Positions 34,665 through 44,065 are shown, counted from the stretch's first letter. The stretch is 64,000 bases of DNA from an uncultured Latescibacterota bacterium (GCA_951813615.1 OX638377.1:3870599-3934598); one strand, 5' to 3'. Notes: generated by a model not told the origin, from the letters alone. Numbers and translations: made by a program.

Positions 34665-35759
34665 ATGTTCGGAGATCGCCTAAAACTTGCCAGAAAAAAG
34701 TCCGGTTATTCGCTGCGCGGGCTGGCGGACGCGCTGGGCGGCCACGTCACCGCCCAAGCTCTCGGGAAATATGAGCGGGGCGAGATGATGCCGAGTTCCG
34801 ACGTCCTAATTCGGTTGTCTAAGACACTCGGCGTGTCCCTTGAATACCTGCTGAGCGAAGAGGTCGAAGAGCTTGAGGCGGTGGAATTTCGGAAGCTTTC
34901 CGGCACATCGGTCGGTGAAAGAGCACGGGTGTCGGCTGAAGTGATCGACTGTTTACAGCGCTATCTGACGATTGAGGAAATCCTAGGCCTAGATGGCGGT
35001 GTATGGCAAGCGCCGCAATTCGGGAATCGCTTCTTCGGTCAAGAAGAAGACGGCGAGATCGTCGCCGAAGACATGCGTAAAGAATGGCAACTCGGTATCG
35101 ATCCCATCCCAAACATGACCGCCCTGCTTGAGGATTGGGGAATCAAGGTCTTGGTGATCGAATTGCCAGAGCGCGTGTCGGGCTTGACCTGCCTAGTCCG
35201 CCGACAACACCAGAAAGAGAAAGTCCCGGTGATTGTCGTAAACCGGAAAGCCACGCTTGAAAGGCGGCGGTTTACGCTCGCCCACGAGCTGGCACACCGG
35301 CTGATCGACGAAAACTCTCCAGTGAACCACGAAAAAGCATCGAATGTCTTTGCGGGAGCTTTTCTCATTCCGCGAGATCATCTCGTCAGAGAGATTGGCG
35401 AGGCCCGCAAGGCTATCGGCTACCAAGAACTGATCCAGCTCAAGCGGATGTACCGGGTTAGCGCGGCAACGCTGCTCGTGCGCTTCAAGCAGGTAGGCGT
35501 AATCAACGAATCAACGCTTGCCTATGCGTTCCAGACCTTTGCACGCGGATGGCGCTCCAACGAGCCAGAACCGCTGGAGGGAAATGGCGAAGAAGGGCAG
35601 TACGAAGTGCCGCGACGGTTTGAGCGACTTTGCTATTGGGCGCTGGCCGAGGGCCTCATTTCACCAAGCAAGGCCGGTGAGTTACTTCAGCAGCCTCGCA
35701 ATCGGATCGAACAGGGATTGAAGGGGCCGGCTGAGGTTGATGCGGATTATCGTAAGTGA
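34665..35759 (+). CDS. XRE family regulator fused to ImmA/IrrE metallopeptidase
   Basis: 364 residues from the ATG at 34665 with AGGAG seven bases upstream. Residues 5-60 form a Cro/C1-type helix-turn-helix (RLKLARKKSGYSLRGLADAL, ALGKYERGEMMPSSDVLIRL). The C-terminal half is COG2856 ImmA/IrrE with zinc motif FTLAHELAHRLID (His207, Glu208, His211) and a candidate third ligand Glu223 in NHEKASNVFAGAFLIP. Such proteins repress a mobile element or toxin operon and are relieved by proteolysis. The PIN toxin-like gene overlaps its last 20 bases, so they form a likely toxin-antitoxin pair. Confidence 0.88.
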   Translation: MFGDRLKLARKKSGYSLRGLADALGGHVTAQALGKYERGEMMPSSDVLIRLSKTLGVSLEYLLSEEVEELEAVEFRKLSGTSVGERARVSAEVIDCLQRYLTIEEILGLDGGVWQAPQFGNRFFGQEEDGEIVAEDMRKEWQLGIDPIPNMTALLEDWGIKVLVIELPERVSGLTCLVRRQHQKEKVPVIVVNRKATLERRRFTLAHELAHRLIDENSPVNHEKASNVFAGAFLIPRDHLVREIGEARKAIGYQELIQLKRMYRVSAATLLVRFKQVGVINESTLAYAFQTFARGWRSNEPEPLEGNGEEGQYEVPRRFERLCYWALAEGLISPSKAGELLQQPRNRIEQGLKGPAEVDADYRK

Positions 35760-36248
35760 TACTTCATGCATGATCCATCTGGAGAAGGCAGCGCTCCTAG
35801 ACGCTGTCCTCAAGCTGCCCTATATATTCGCAATCCCGACACGCTGTTCGAGGACGAATGGCTAGGGCTTTCCGCGAGCGACAAGAAAATGCTGTGCGAC
35901 AACGGACTGGAGATACGCGAGCTACCGGGAGCAACCGTAACCCGAGCGGCGGCGCATTTCAACCGGCACAAACGCCTTACGCTCAACGACTGCTTCGCGC
36001 TTGCGCTGGCACAAGATATTGATGACAGCATTCTGCTCACCGGCGACAGCGCGTTAAGAACAGTCGCCGAACGAAACGGAATCGAGGTCCACGGCGTTTT
36101 ATGGGTGACGGATGAACTGGAATCGCACGGGATAGCATCCCCGCGTAAATTGTATGACGCGCTACGGCTGTTGCACGATGATCCTCTAGTGTTTCTGCCG
36201 GATGACGAAGTCCAGCGCCGCATAAGGCACCTAGCGAGACTTTTTTAG
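35740..36248 (+). pseudogene. PIN-domain protein, frameshifted (partner of XRE-ImmA)
   Basis: From an ATG at 35740 (TGAGGT upstream) one frame encodes MRIIVSDTSCMIHLEKAALL and on to YIFAIP. Then it leaves the family and stops. A second frame continues PDTLFEDEWLGLSASDKK to the TAG at 36248. The two join at CCC (35835-35837); a fourth C would restore ATC CCC GAC. The rebuilt protein is a ~169-residue PIN RNase with acidic residues in SDTS, LNDCFALALA and LLTGDSALR. It is either a true one-base deletion or a sequencing error in a C run. Intact PIN proteins of such pairs are RNase toxins. Confidence 0.75.
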
Positions 36249-36305
36249 GAAAATTTACAATCAGCCGATCTCAGAGATCCGGTTATACCTTCGCTCAGTC
36301 ACTCC

Positions 36306-37049
36306 ATGCCCGATAACCAAACACCCGACGACCTAATCTGGGGCCGCCACCCCGTGCTCGAAGCCCTCCGTGCCGAGCGCCCTCTGCGCCGCCTGCTCGT
36401 CGCCAAGGGCGCACACGGCCCGGTCATCGACGAAATTTTCGCCCTCGCGCGGCAGGCCCACATTCCCTACGATCTGCGCGACAAGGCCCAACTCGACCGC
36501 CTCGCCGGCCCCCGCCACCAAAGCGTCGTCGCCTACGCGGCAGCCGCAACGTACGCGGACTTCGACCACATACTCGCTCACCTATCCGCCCCGGCCCTAC
36601 TCATCTTTCTCGACCAAGTGCAAGATCCCCACAACCTCGGCGCCATCATCCGCAGCGCCCACGCGCTCGGCGCTCAAGGCGTAGTCGTGCCAGCCCGCGA
36701 AGCGGCCGGCCTCTCACCAGCCGTGCTCAAAGCCGCCGCCGGTGCGACCCAGCACCTGCCCGTCTGCCGAGTTGACAACTTGCAAAAAGCCCTGCAAAAA
36801 ACCGCAGCCTGTGGACTCTTCATCGCCGGACTCGACGCCCAAGGCAAACAGCCCTTGATGGACGCGGACTTTACCCAGCCCTGCGCCCTAGTCATCGGTA
36901 GCGAAGGCAAGGGACTGCGGCGCATGGTGCAAAAACGCTGCGACGCGCTCTTGCACATCCCCATGCAGCGCGAGGCCATCGGCTCGCTCAACGCCTCGGT
37001 GGCCGCTGGCATCGCCCTGTACGAAGTGTTCCGCCAGCGCCAGCCATGA
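36306..37049 (+). CDS. rlmB: 23S rRNA 2'-O-methyltransferase RlmB (SpoU/TrmH family)
   Basis: 247 residues. The N-terminal substrate-binding domain (IWGRHPVLEALRAERPLRRL) is followed by the SPOUT knot with its three motifs: FLDQVQDPHNLGAIIRSAHA, LVIGSEGKGLRRMVQKRCD and HIPMQREAIGSLNASVAAGI. RlmB methylates G2251 of 23S rRNA using SAM. Its stop overlaps the lptD start (ATGA), so the two are coupled. It resumes the housekeeping region after the accessory block. Confidence 0.93.
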   Translation: MPDNQTPDDLIWGRHPVLEALRAERPLRRLLVAKGAHGPVIDEIFALARQAHIPYDLRDKAQLDRLAGPRHQSVVAYAAAATYADFDHILAHLSAPALLIFLDQVQDPHNLGAIIRSAHALGAQGVVVPAREAAGLSPAVLKAAAGATQHLPVCRVDNLQKALQKTAACGLFIAGLDAQGKQPLMDADFTQPCALVIGSEGKGLRRMVQKRCDALLHIPMQREAIGSLNASVAAGIALYEVFRQRQP

Positions 37050-39520
37050 TCGGCCTGCTAATCCTCTGCCTCGCCCTCGCCTATCCGCGCGACAGCGAGG
37101 CGTCCGATATCCAACTGCAAGAGGCCCGCTCCCTGCTGACCCAAGCCAAGGGCCAAGACAAAGATCAGGGCTTTGCCTACCAAGCCACCTATATGCGCTA
37201 CTACGAGATCGGCGACTCGCTCCTGTTGCAGGGGGACGCCCGCGTCTCGCACAAGGGCGCTGAGCTAGAGGCTGCCGAAATCGTCTTCCGCCGCGACCTC
37301 GACCAAATCGAAGCGCGGGCAGCCCTCGATTCGCTTGGGCGCGCCATCGGCCGCCCGGTGTTGCGCCAAGGCGACCAAACGCTGCGCGGCGAGCGCATCC
37401 TCTACAACCTCTCCACCGAACAAGGAACCATCCTCGAAGGCAAGATCCACCGCGACAAGGGGTTTTACGCCGGACGCTTGATCCAGACCCGCAGCAGCAC
37501 CGAGTTCCACGTCCACCAAGGCTCGTACACCACGTGCGAAGCCGACCACCCCCACTTCGACTTCTACAGCCCGAAGATCAAGGTCTTAGCCGGCGACATG
37601 GCCGTGGCGCGACCGGTGTATTTCCGCATCAAGGAGCGGCGGTTGTTGTGGATTCCCTTTTACGTATTCTCGCTACGCGAAGATCGCCAATCTGGGCTTT
37701 TGACGCCGAGTTTTGGGCAACGCGCCCTTAGATTTGGGGCGCGCCAAAGCGAGTGGGAGTTGCGCAACTTGGGCTATTATATCGCGCCCAACGACTATTG
37801 GGACCTGTCCCTTGCGACCGACCTGCGGCAACGCTCGGGCTGGCTAGGACGCGCCCGCTTAAACTACGCTGCGCGCTACCGATTTAGAGGAAACGTCAGC
37901 ACCCAGTTTGAAAACCGCCAAGAGGGCCGCACGGCCTCGCGCAACTGGCGAGTGGAATTCAGGCACAGCCAAGAGCTAGGCCGCGACGCAAGTCTGCGGG
38001 CCAACGGCACCTTCCAGAGCAACAACAGCTTTGCCCAAGACAACAGCACCAGCCTCCAAGACCGTCTCAACCGCACCCTGCGCTCCAACCTCAGCTATTC
38101 TCGGCGCTGGCGCGGCTCGGGCAATAGCTTGAGCCTGAAAGCGAGCCAGACCAAATACCTCGACACCGAAAGATTCACCACCGTCCTGCCCGAGCTCAGC
38201 CTGCGCAAGAGCCGCAAGCCGATTTGGGGCCAAGCTCCAAGGGGCCAAAGCCGTCAAAGCCGCCAAAACCGCCCTTGGTACAGCCGCATCTACTACGACG
38301 GCAACGCCAGCCTGCGCAACACCCAGCGCGGCAGCCGCACAGACACGACCAGCCAAACCAGGGCCCAAGTACGCTGGCGCGTCAGTGCGCAGTACCGCCC
38401 TTTCTCTTGGCTCAATCTCAGCCCGGCGCTCAACCAAGACTGGAGCGACCAAGATCTGCGCGAGAGCGCAACTCGCGGCCGACGCAGCGACCACTTCTCG
38501 ACCCGCGCGGCCCTGAGCCAAACCTTCTACGGCCTGTTCAGCCCATCCATCGGCCCGCTCCAAGCCCTGCGCCACGTGCTCAAACCCAGCATCTCGTTCA
38601 ACTACCAAGCCTCCCGCGCCGACACCGGCGGCGTTTTGGGCTTTGGCGGCGACGGCAGCCCATTCCAACACCGGCGGACACTGAACTTGCGCCTCGACAA
38701 CACCTTCTGGGCCAAAATCCTGCGCGACGAGGAAGAGTACAAAGTACGCTTAGTCCAGCTCAATTTCTCTACGGCCTATAACTTTGAGAAAAAGGAAAAC
38801 CAGCTAGACGACCTGCGAACCACCCTAAGCGTTGAGGCGGGTCGCTACCTGAATTCGCGACTGACCTTGCGCCACGAGTTCTACGATGAGCAAAACCGCC
38901 TGAACCTGTTGGCACCGCGCCGCGAGCAGCTTGAAGTGCGGACCTCGGCTAGCTGGTCGCGACAGTCGAGGAAAGAGCGCTCGGACGCCGACCGGACCGA
39001 TAGTTTCGATACCTCCAGCCGCTATGGACAGGATAGTTTCGGCTCCGCCAACCCCTACGGACAAAGCAGCTTTGGCTCCTCCAGCCAATACGGACAAAGT
39101 AGCTTCGGCTCCTCCAGCCCACGGGAATCCTTCGGCTTTGAAAACGGCCTCATGCGCGACATTGACAGCCGCCGTCGTGGCAGCCGCTTCCAACTCAGCC
39201 ACTACATCTCGCATCGTCGCGCCACGACTACGGCCCCTAGCTTCATCCGCTCTTGGGTGCGGGCCTCGACCGGCTTTAGCTTGGCGAGCTGGCATTGCAA
39301 TTATTCGCTCAACTACAACCTGCGCGTCCCGGGGACACGGCTTTTGTCCACCGAGCGCTTCACCTCCGAGCTGTTGTCCCTGCAAAAGGAATTTCACGAC
39401 TGGACCGCGACCTTCAACGTGCAACCGAGCACCTTCCACAAAAACCGGGCGTTCTTTTTTAAGGCGCAGTTGAAAGACATTCCGCAACTCAAACTCGAAC
39501 GCGGCCAGCGGCGCTTCTAG
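37046..39520 (+). CDS. lptD: LPS-assembly protein LptD (OstA-like)
   Basis: 824 residues with a short signal peptide (MIGLLILCLALAYPRDSEA). Residues 45-170 are the OstA/LptA-like jellyroll (YEIGDSLLLQGDARVSHKGA, LRGERILYNLSTEQGTILEG). Then comes the LptD barrel with KIKVLAGDMAVARPVYFRIK and IPFYVFSLREDRQSGLLTP-type sequence, a family landmark near 190-225. The C-terminal half alternates aromatic and polar residues as expected for beta-strands. It inserts LPS into the outer membrane with LptE. A low-complexity YGQSSFGSSS insert interrupts the barrel at 39023-39121. I do not see the usual cysteine pairs. Confidence 0.85.
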   Translation: MIGLLILCLALAYPRDSEASDIQLQEARSLLTQAKGQDKDQGFAYQATYMRYYEIGDSLLLQGDARVSHKGAELEAAEIVFRRDLDQIEARAALDSLGRAIGRPVLRQGDQTLRGERILYNLSTEQGTILEGKIHRDKGFYAGRLIQTRSSTEFHVHQGSYTTCEADHPHFDFYSPKIKVLAGDMAVARPVYFRIKERRLLWIPFYVFSLREDRQSGLLTPSFGQRALRFGARQSEWELRNLGYYIAPNDYWDLSLATDLRQRSGWLGRARLNYAARYRFRGNVSTQFENRQEGRTASRNWRVEFRHSQELGRDASLRANGTFQSNNSFAQDNSTSLQDRLNRTLRSNLSYSRRWRGSGNSLSLKASQTKYLDTERFTTVLPELSLRKSRKPIWGQAPRGQSRQSRQNRPWYSRIYYDGNASLRNTQRGSRTDTTSQTRAQVRWRVSAQYRPFSWLNLSPALNQDWSDQDLRESATRGRRSDHFSTRAALSQTFYGLFSPSIGPLQALRHVLKPSISFNYQASRADTGGVLGFGGDGSPFQHRRTLNLRLDNTFWAKILRDEEEYKVRLVQLNFSTAYNFEKKENQLDDLRTTLSVEAGRYLNSRLTLRHEFYDEQNRLNLLAPRREQLEVRTSASWSRQSRKERSDADRTDSFDTSSRYGQDSFGSANPYGQSSFGSSSQYGQSSFGSSSPRESFGFENGLMRDIDSRRRGSRFQLSHYISHRRATTTAPSFIRSWVRASTGFSLASWHCNYSLNYNLRVPGTRLLSTERFTSELLSLQKEFHDWTATFNVQPSTFHKNRAFFFKAQLKDIPQLKLERGQRRF
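39023..39121 (+). repeat. Three 33-bp in-frame repeats inside lptD
   Basis: They encode YGQDSFGSANP, YGQSSFGSSSQ and YGQSSFGSSSP, 11 residues each, with high DNA identity. The Gly/Ser/Gln content suits a flexible extracellular loop between barrel strands. Copy number could vary by slippage. Confidence 0.8.
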
Positions 39521-39574
39521 GGGTAGTTGACAGAGGTGCGGCGAGGGGTACATTTGAAACTCATGTGATGATTC

Positions 39575-39593
39575 CCAAGCCTCAGAGGCTTGG
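39575..39593. repeat. Short inverted repeat in the lptD-dtd gap
   Basis: CCAAGCCTC, one base, GAGGCTTGG: a perfect 9-bp palindrome. No T-tract follows. Just downstream (39629-39662) AATCAC occurs four times in a loose tandem. The 156-base gap (39521-39676) contains no gene. Confidence 0.45.
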
Positions 39594-39676
39594 ACTTCTG
39601 ACAACTCGTACCTCCAGTATATCATCTCAATCACGGCAATCACAGCAATCACTATAATCACAGTCCACTCCCACCC

Positions 39677-40120
39677 GTGAAAGTCCTCGTCCAGCGCGTC
39701 AGCTACGCCAGCGTCCACGTCGATGGCGAGCTCCGCGGCCAAATCGGCCAAGGCCTAGTCCTGCTCGTCGGCTTCGGCCCCGACGACGACGACCAAGCCC
39801 TGCGCTTCTGTGCTGAAAAATGCGCGAATTTGCGCATCTTCGCCGACGACCAAGGCAAGATGAATCGCTCGGTGCTCGACATCGGCGGCGGCGTGCTCGC
39901 CATCTCGCAGTTTACCCTGTACGGCGACTGCCGCAAGGGCCGCCGCCCGAGCTTCGTCCAAGCCGCTCCACCTCCGGTTGCCGAGCGCCTGTACGAGCGC
40001 TTTCTCGACCTGCTCGCCGAACAAGGCCTGCCGCCCCAACGCGGCGTCTTTGGTGCCTACATGCAGGTCGAAATCCACAACGATGGCCCGGTTACCTTAA
40101 TGGTGGAGTTTCCAGCGTGA
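39677..40120 (+). CDS. dtd: D-aminoacyl-tRNA deacylase
   Basis: 147 residues from a GTG. All DTD landmarks are present: MKVLVQRVSYASVHVDGE, GLVLLVGFGPDD, the SQFTLYGDCRKGRRPSF active-site motif, and the C-terminal QVEIHNDGPVTLMVEF with the NDGPVT variant. It removes D-amino acids (and Gly) from mischarged tRNA. Its stop overlaps the maf GTG (GTGA). Confidence 0.95.
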   Translation: MKVLVQRVSYASVHVDGELRGQIGQGLVLLVGFGPDDDDQALRFCAEKCANLRIFADDQGKMNRSVLDIGGGVLAISQFTLYGDCRKGRRPSFVQAAPPPVAERLYERFLDLLAEQGLPPQRGVFGAYMQVEIHNDGPVTLMVEFPA

Positions 40121-40704
40121 AGCCGCTCATTCTCGGCTCGGCCTCGCCCCGGCGCGCCGACCTGTTGCGTCAACTCGCCCTGCCCTTTACAGTCGTCCCC
40201 AGTCCGGTGGCAGAGCCTGTGCCCGCCACGGCCATCCCGGCCGACTACGCACTCGAATCGGCCGTGGCCAAAGCCCGCGCTGTGGCCGACTCAGTCGCCG
40301 CGGACGACATCATCATCGCCGCGGACACCATCGTCTGTATCAGCGGCGCGATCTTGGGCAAACCCGCCGACGCAGCCGATGCGGCCTCCATGCTCGCTCG
40401 CCTCTCGGGCAAGGTCCATCAGGTCTATACCGGATTAGCCATCCAACGCGGCGAACAGCTTCTGCAGGACGTCGTTTGCACCCAAGTGGAGATGCGGTCC
40501 TTGACCGCTGCCGACATCGCCGCTTACGTTGCCAGCGGCGAACCCCTCGACAAAGCCGGTGCCTATGGCATACAGGGGCTAGGGGCACGCTTTATTGAAC
40601 GTATCGCAGGTTGTTATTATAATGTAGTAGGTCTGCCCTTAGCTCGTCTTTGCGTCCTTTTGAGCTCGGTGGGGTGCGACTTAAACAATCAGGCCACAAA
40701 ATGA
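40117..40704 (+). CDS. maf: Maf-like nucleoside triphosphate pyrophosphatase
   Basis: 195 residues from a GTG that overlaps the dtd stop. The long open frame upstream is antisense to nothing but is the dtd gene read in another frame, so it is excluded. Motifs: ILGSASPRRADLLRQL, ADTIVCISGAILGKPADA, LSGKVHQVYTGLAI and YGIQGLGARFIERIAGCYYN. Maf proteins hydrolyse dTTP/UTP or modified NTPs. Its stop overlaps the next ATG. Confidence 0.94.
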   Translation: MKPLILGSASPRRADLLRQLALPFTVVPSPVAEPVPATAIPADYALESAVAKARAVADSVAADDIIIAADTIVCISGAILGKPADAADAASMLARLSGKVHQVYTGLAIQRGEQLLQDVVCTQVEMRSLTAADIAAYVASGEPLDKAGAYGIQGLGARFIERIAGCYYNVVGLPLARLCVLLSSVGCDLNNQATK

Positions 40705-41609
40705 GCGAAGAAAAACAACCAACCATCGGCGAAGAATTGTCTGCCGCACGCCAAGCGCGCGGTCTTGACCTCGAAGAAGTCCAGCGCCAGAGCGGCATTA
40801 GTCTCACCACCTTACAAGGCATAGAAGCCGGTCAGTTCGATGTGGTTGAGCCGGTATTCGTCCGCTTAGCGCTGAAAGCGTATGCCGAATTCCTCGGCCT
40901 CGATCCCGAGCCTTTCCTGACCCGCTTCGACCAACAGCAAGGCCGGATCCCCCAGCCTCGCCCACGCCCGGCAGTCGTACTAGAGCAGCCTAAGCCCAAG
41001 CGCCGCTCGCGGACGCCGCTGATCGCCATCGGCTCGGTAGTAGGTGTCTGCTGCCTGCTCGCTGTAGCGTATTACTTCAACGGTAGCAGGCCCGAATCAT
41101 CACAGGACCCGGTCTCGTCTGCGGCCCCGACCCAATTGGACGCCCCGCCGACCGAACCCCTGCCGGCCGCGGTCCTAGACGATTCCCTGCTCGTCTCGTC
41201 ATCCCCCGAGCCAGATGCTACTGATGCTGCACCCGCGGCCGCCGACACTACCGCAACCACAGAACTTGCCACACAGACGACACAAACCACAGAACTTGTT
41301 CCCGTCGTCCTCGAACTAGAGGCCCGCGACTCTACTTGGGTGCAGATCCGCTGGGATAACGCCGCAGAAAGATTTGAGGCTATAGTTCCTCCCGGCGAGC
41401 GCCACCGCTTTGAGGCCCGCGACCACTTCGTCGTGATTTCGACTCGTCCCCACGGTCTGCGCTATTGGTTGGATGGCCAACTACTCGGCGACGGCCAGCT
41501 CGGCGATCCCAATCAAGTGCTGCGCTTCCGCGCCACAGCCGACGGCATTGAGTTTCTAGGACTGGGCTCACAGCCTGCCGCAGAAGAGGCTCCCGACGCC
41601 CAACCATGA
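40701..41609 (+). CDS. RodZ-like protein (HTH_25, TM, DUF4115)
   Basis: 302 residues from the ATG at 40701 (ATGA overlap with maf). Residues 6-70 are a RodZ/HTH_25 domain (IGEELSAARQARGLDLEEVQ, GISLTTLQGIEAGQFD). A basic stretch KPKRRSR leads into a transmembrane helix (106-126). An Ala/Thr/Pro-rich linker follows, and the C-terminal ~90 residues are the periplasmic DUF4115 domain (DSTWVQIRWDNAAERFEA, RPHGLRYWLDGQLL). RodZ links MreB to the membrane in rod-shape control; no mreB is in the window. Confidence 0.85.
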   Translation: MSEEKQPTIGEELSAARQARGLDLEEVQRQSGISLTTLQGIEAGQFDVVEPVFVRLALKAYAEFLGLDPEPFLTRFDQQQGRIPQPRPRPAVVLEQPKPKRRSRTPLIAIGSVVGVCCLLAVAYYFNGSRPESSQDPVSSAAPTQLDAPPTEPLPAAVLDDSLLVSSSPEPDATDAAPAAADTTATTELATQTTQTTELVPVVLELEARDSTWVQIRWDNAAERFEAIVPPGERHRFEARDHFVVISTRPHGLRYWLDGQLLGDGQLGDPNQVLRFRATADGIEFLGLGSQPAAEEAPDAQP

Positions 41610-44056
41610 TCCAAGGTTACGTAGAGGTCGCCCTGCCGCCACCTGTCGCGCGCGAGTTGACCTATGGCGTACCTGCTGAACTCGCCGCGGAAGCGCGGCC
41701 TGGAGCCTTGGTGTTGGTGCCGGTGGTCCAGCGGCGGCTCACCGGCATTGTCTTGGGGCCAGCTTCACTCGGCGACATTTCCCCAAGCAAGATCCGCCCC
41801 ATCGAACAAATTCTCGACACCTCGCTGCTCAGCCACGAAGTCGTCGCGCTCTGCCGCTGGATGGCTTCCTACTACATGGCTCCCCTCGGCAGTGCGCTAA
41901 TGGCCGCTCTGCCCCCAGGCGTCAAACTCAGTTCCAACCGCCTCGTGCAATTGTGCGACTCGTCCGCTGGCCACCACACGGGCATGGAGGCGCGGATCCT
42001 CGACGAGTTGCAGCGCAGTGGCTCGCTCAAGGTAAGCACCCTCAAGCGCCGCCTCGGCAGCCGGGGTTTGGAAAAGGGGATGCGCACCCTGCGCCGCAGC
42101 GGGTGCATTGAAGTTGCGCCTGTGCTCGAAGACCGGCGGCCCCGTGCCCTGAGACAACGCCGCTTCCGCCTAAACGACGAAACGGCCGCGCACACAGCGA
42201 TCGCCGACATCGAAAAGCGCGCACCGCGCCAAGCGGCCTGTCTGCGCTACTTGCTCGACCACCCCACGGCTGCGCGCAGCGAACTGACCGCGGCCGGCTT
42301 TTCCCCGGCCGTACTCAAGGCCCTTGAGGGCCGTGGCTTAATCGAGTCAACTGCCGAGGAAGTCGTCCGCGACCCCCTCGCCCACATCGCCAGCGGCACT
42401 CCCCCGGACCTCGTCCCTACCACCGACCAGCAACAGGTGCTCGACGCCCTGTCGGCCGCGCTCGACGCCCGGAAATTTTATCCGGCGCTGCTGCACGGCG
42501 TCACCGGCTCGGGCAAGACGCTCGTGTACATCCAACTCGTGGCACAAGCGTTGGCCGCAGGACGCGGGGCGATCATCTTGGTGCCAGAAATTGCCCTCGC
42601 TTGGCAGATGGTGCGGCGCTTCAAGGAGCACTTCGGCGAGGCCGTTGCCGTTCTCCACAGCCAGCTCTCGGCTGGAGAGCGCTACGACACTTGGCGTCGC
42701 TTGCGCCGCCGCGAGCAGCGCGTGCTCATCGGTGCGCGCTCGGCCATCCTCGCACCGGTGGACGATTTGGGGCTGATTGTCGTGGACGAAGAGCACGACA
42801 CCTCGTACAAGCAAGAAGACCTCGACAGCAGCCATCCCCTCACGTACAACGCCCGCGACCTCGCTTTAGTCCGCGGGCAGCACTGCAACGCCGTCGTCGT
42901 CCTCGGCTCGGCCACGCCTAGCCTAGAGTCGCACTGGAATGCCGCCACGGGCAAGTACCACCTCCACACGTTGCCCCGCCGCATCGACGACCGTCCCCTG
43001 CCCCAAGTGACGGTCGTCGATATGAAAAAGGAGCCTTTCCAAAGGCAGCAGCGCGCCATCTTCTCACACGACTTGCGCCGCAAGATGCAAGACCGCCTCG
43101 ACCGAGGCGAGAAAATCATCCTGTTGCAAAATCGCCGTGGCTTTGCGCCCTTCATTAGTTGCACCGCCTGTGGCGAGCCGATCCAATGCTCCAGTTGCCG
43201 CGTCTCGCTGACCTATCACCGACGACCCACGGCCGCTGAGACCCGCTGTCACTACTGCGACTTTGCGGCTCCACCGCCGAAGGTATGCCCGTCCTGTGGT
43301 AGCCCAGAGCTGCGCTTTGAAGGGGTGGGCACTCAAAAGGTCGAAAGCGCACTCTTGGCCCAATTCCCCGGCATCCGCGTCATCCGCATGGATGTGGACA
43401 CCACTACTTGGAAAGGTGCACACGACGAACTCGTCGAGCGCTTCCGCAAGGGCGAGGCCGACGTGCTGCTCGGCACCCAAATGGTTGCCAAGGGCCTCGA
43501 CCTGCCCGAGGTCACGCTAGTCGGCGTAATTTCCGCGGATACCGGTATGCACCTGCCGGACTTCCGCGCGGCCGAGCGGAGCTTCCAACTCCTAACGCAA
43601 GTTGCCGGGCGCTCGGGGCGCGGCCACACGGCCGGTGAGGTCGTCATCCAGACGCTGCTACCCGATGACGCCGCCCTGTGCGCGGCCGCAGACCAAGATT
43701 ACGCGGACTTTGCCCACAACGAGTTGGCCCAGCGGCAGCAGGCCGGGTTCCCCCCTTTTGGCCGCCTCGTCGTCTTCCGCTGGCGCGGCCCCTGCGAACA
43801 AGCCGTTGAAACCGGGGCGCAACAAGGCGTGAATGTCCTGCGGCAGGGCCTCGACGCAGACGCGCTCGTGCTCGGGCCAGCACCGGCCCCGCTGGCGCGG
43901 CTGCGCGGTCACTACCGCTGGCAAGCCCTCTTGCGCGGCACCTCGGCGCGCCACGTACACGCAACGGCCCTCAGTGCGCTGCCAGCCATGCGCGAGGTCG
44001 CCAAAGATCACGCCCTCCACTTTTCCGTCAATATCGACCCCCTAACGATGATGTAG
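41606..44056 (+). CDS. priA: Primosomal replication restart helicase PriA
   Basis: 816 residues. The N-terminal 3'-DNA-binding domain begins VEVALPPPVARELTYGVPAE. The superfamily 2 helicase core has LLHGVTGSGKTLVYIQLV, LVPEIALAWQM, VVDEEHDTSYKQED and VLGSATPSLESHWNA. Between the helicase lobes are eight Cys in FISCTACGEPIQCSSCRVSL and later CHYCDFAAPP...CPSCGS for two zinc ions. QVAGRSGRG is motif VI. PriA reloads the replisome at stalled forks. It starts within the stop of the RodZ-like gene. Confidence 0.95.
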   Translation: MIQGYVEVALPPPVARELTYGVPAELAAEARPGALVLVPVVQRRLTGIVLGPASLGDISPSKIRPIEQILDTSLLSHEVVALCRWMASYYMAPLGSALMAALPPGVKLSSNRLVQLCDSSAGHHTGMEARILDELQRSGSLKVSTLKRRLGSRGLEKGMRTLRRSGCIEVAPVLEDRRPRALRQRRFRLNDETAAHTAIADIEKRAPRQAACLRYLLDHPTAARSELTAAGFSPAVLKALEGRGLIESTAEEVVRDPLAHIASGTPPDLVPTTDQQQVLDALSAALDARKFYPALLHGVTGSGKTLVYIQLVAQALAAGRGAIILVPEIALAWQMVRRFKEHFGEAVAVLHSQLSAGERYDTWRRLRRREQRVLIGARSAILAPVDDLGLIVVDEEHDTSYKQEDLDSSHPLTYNARDLALVRGQHCNAVVVLGSATPSLESHWNAATGKYHLHTLPRRIDDRPLPQVTVVDMKKEPFQRQQRAIFSHDLRRKMQDRLDRGEKIILLQNRRGFAPFISCTACGEPIQCSSCRVSLTYHRRPTAAETRCHYCDFAAPPPKVCPSCGSPELRFEGVGTQKVESALLAQFPGIRVIRMDVDTTTWKGAHDELVERFRKGEADVLLGTQMVAKGLDLPEVTLVGVISADTGMHLPDFRAAERSFQLLTQVAGRSGRGHTAGEVVIQTLLPDDAALCAAADQDYADFAHNELAQRQQAGFPPFGRLVVFRWRGPCEQAVETGAQQGVNVLRQGLDADALVLGPAPAPLARLRGHYRWQALLRGTSARHVHATALSALPAMREVAKDHALHFSVNIDPLTMM

Positions 44057-44065
44057 GCCGTTTCC

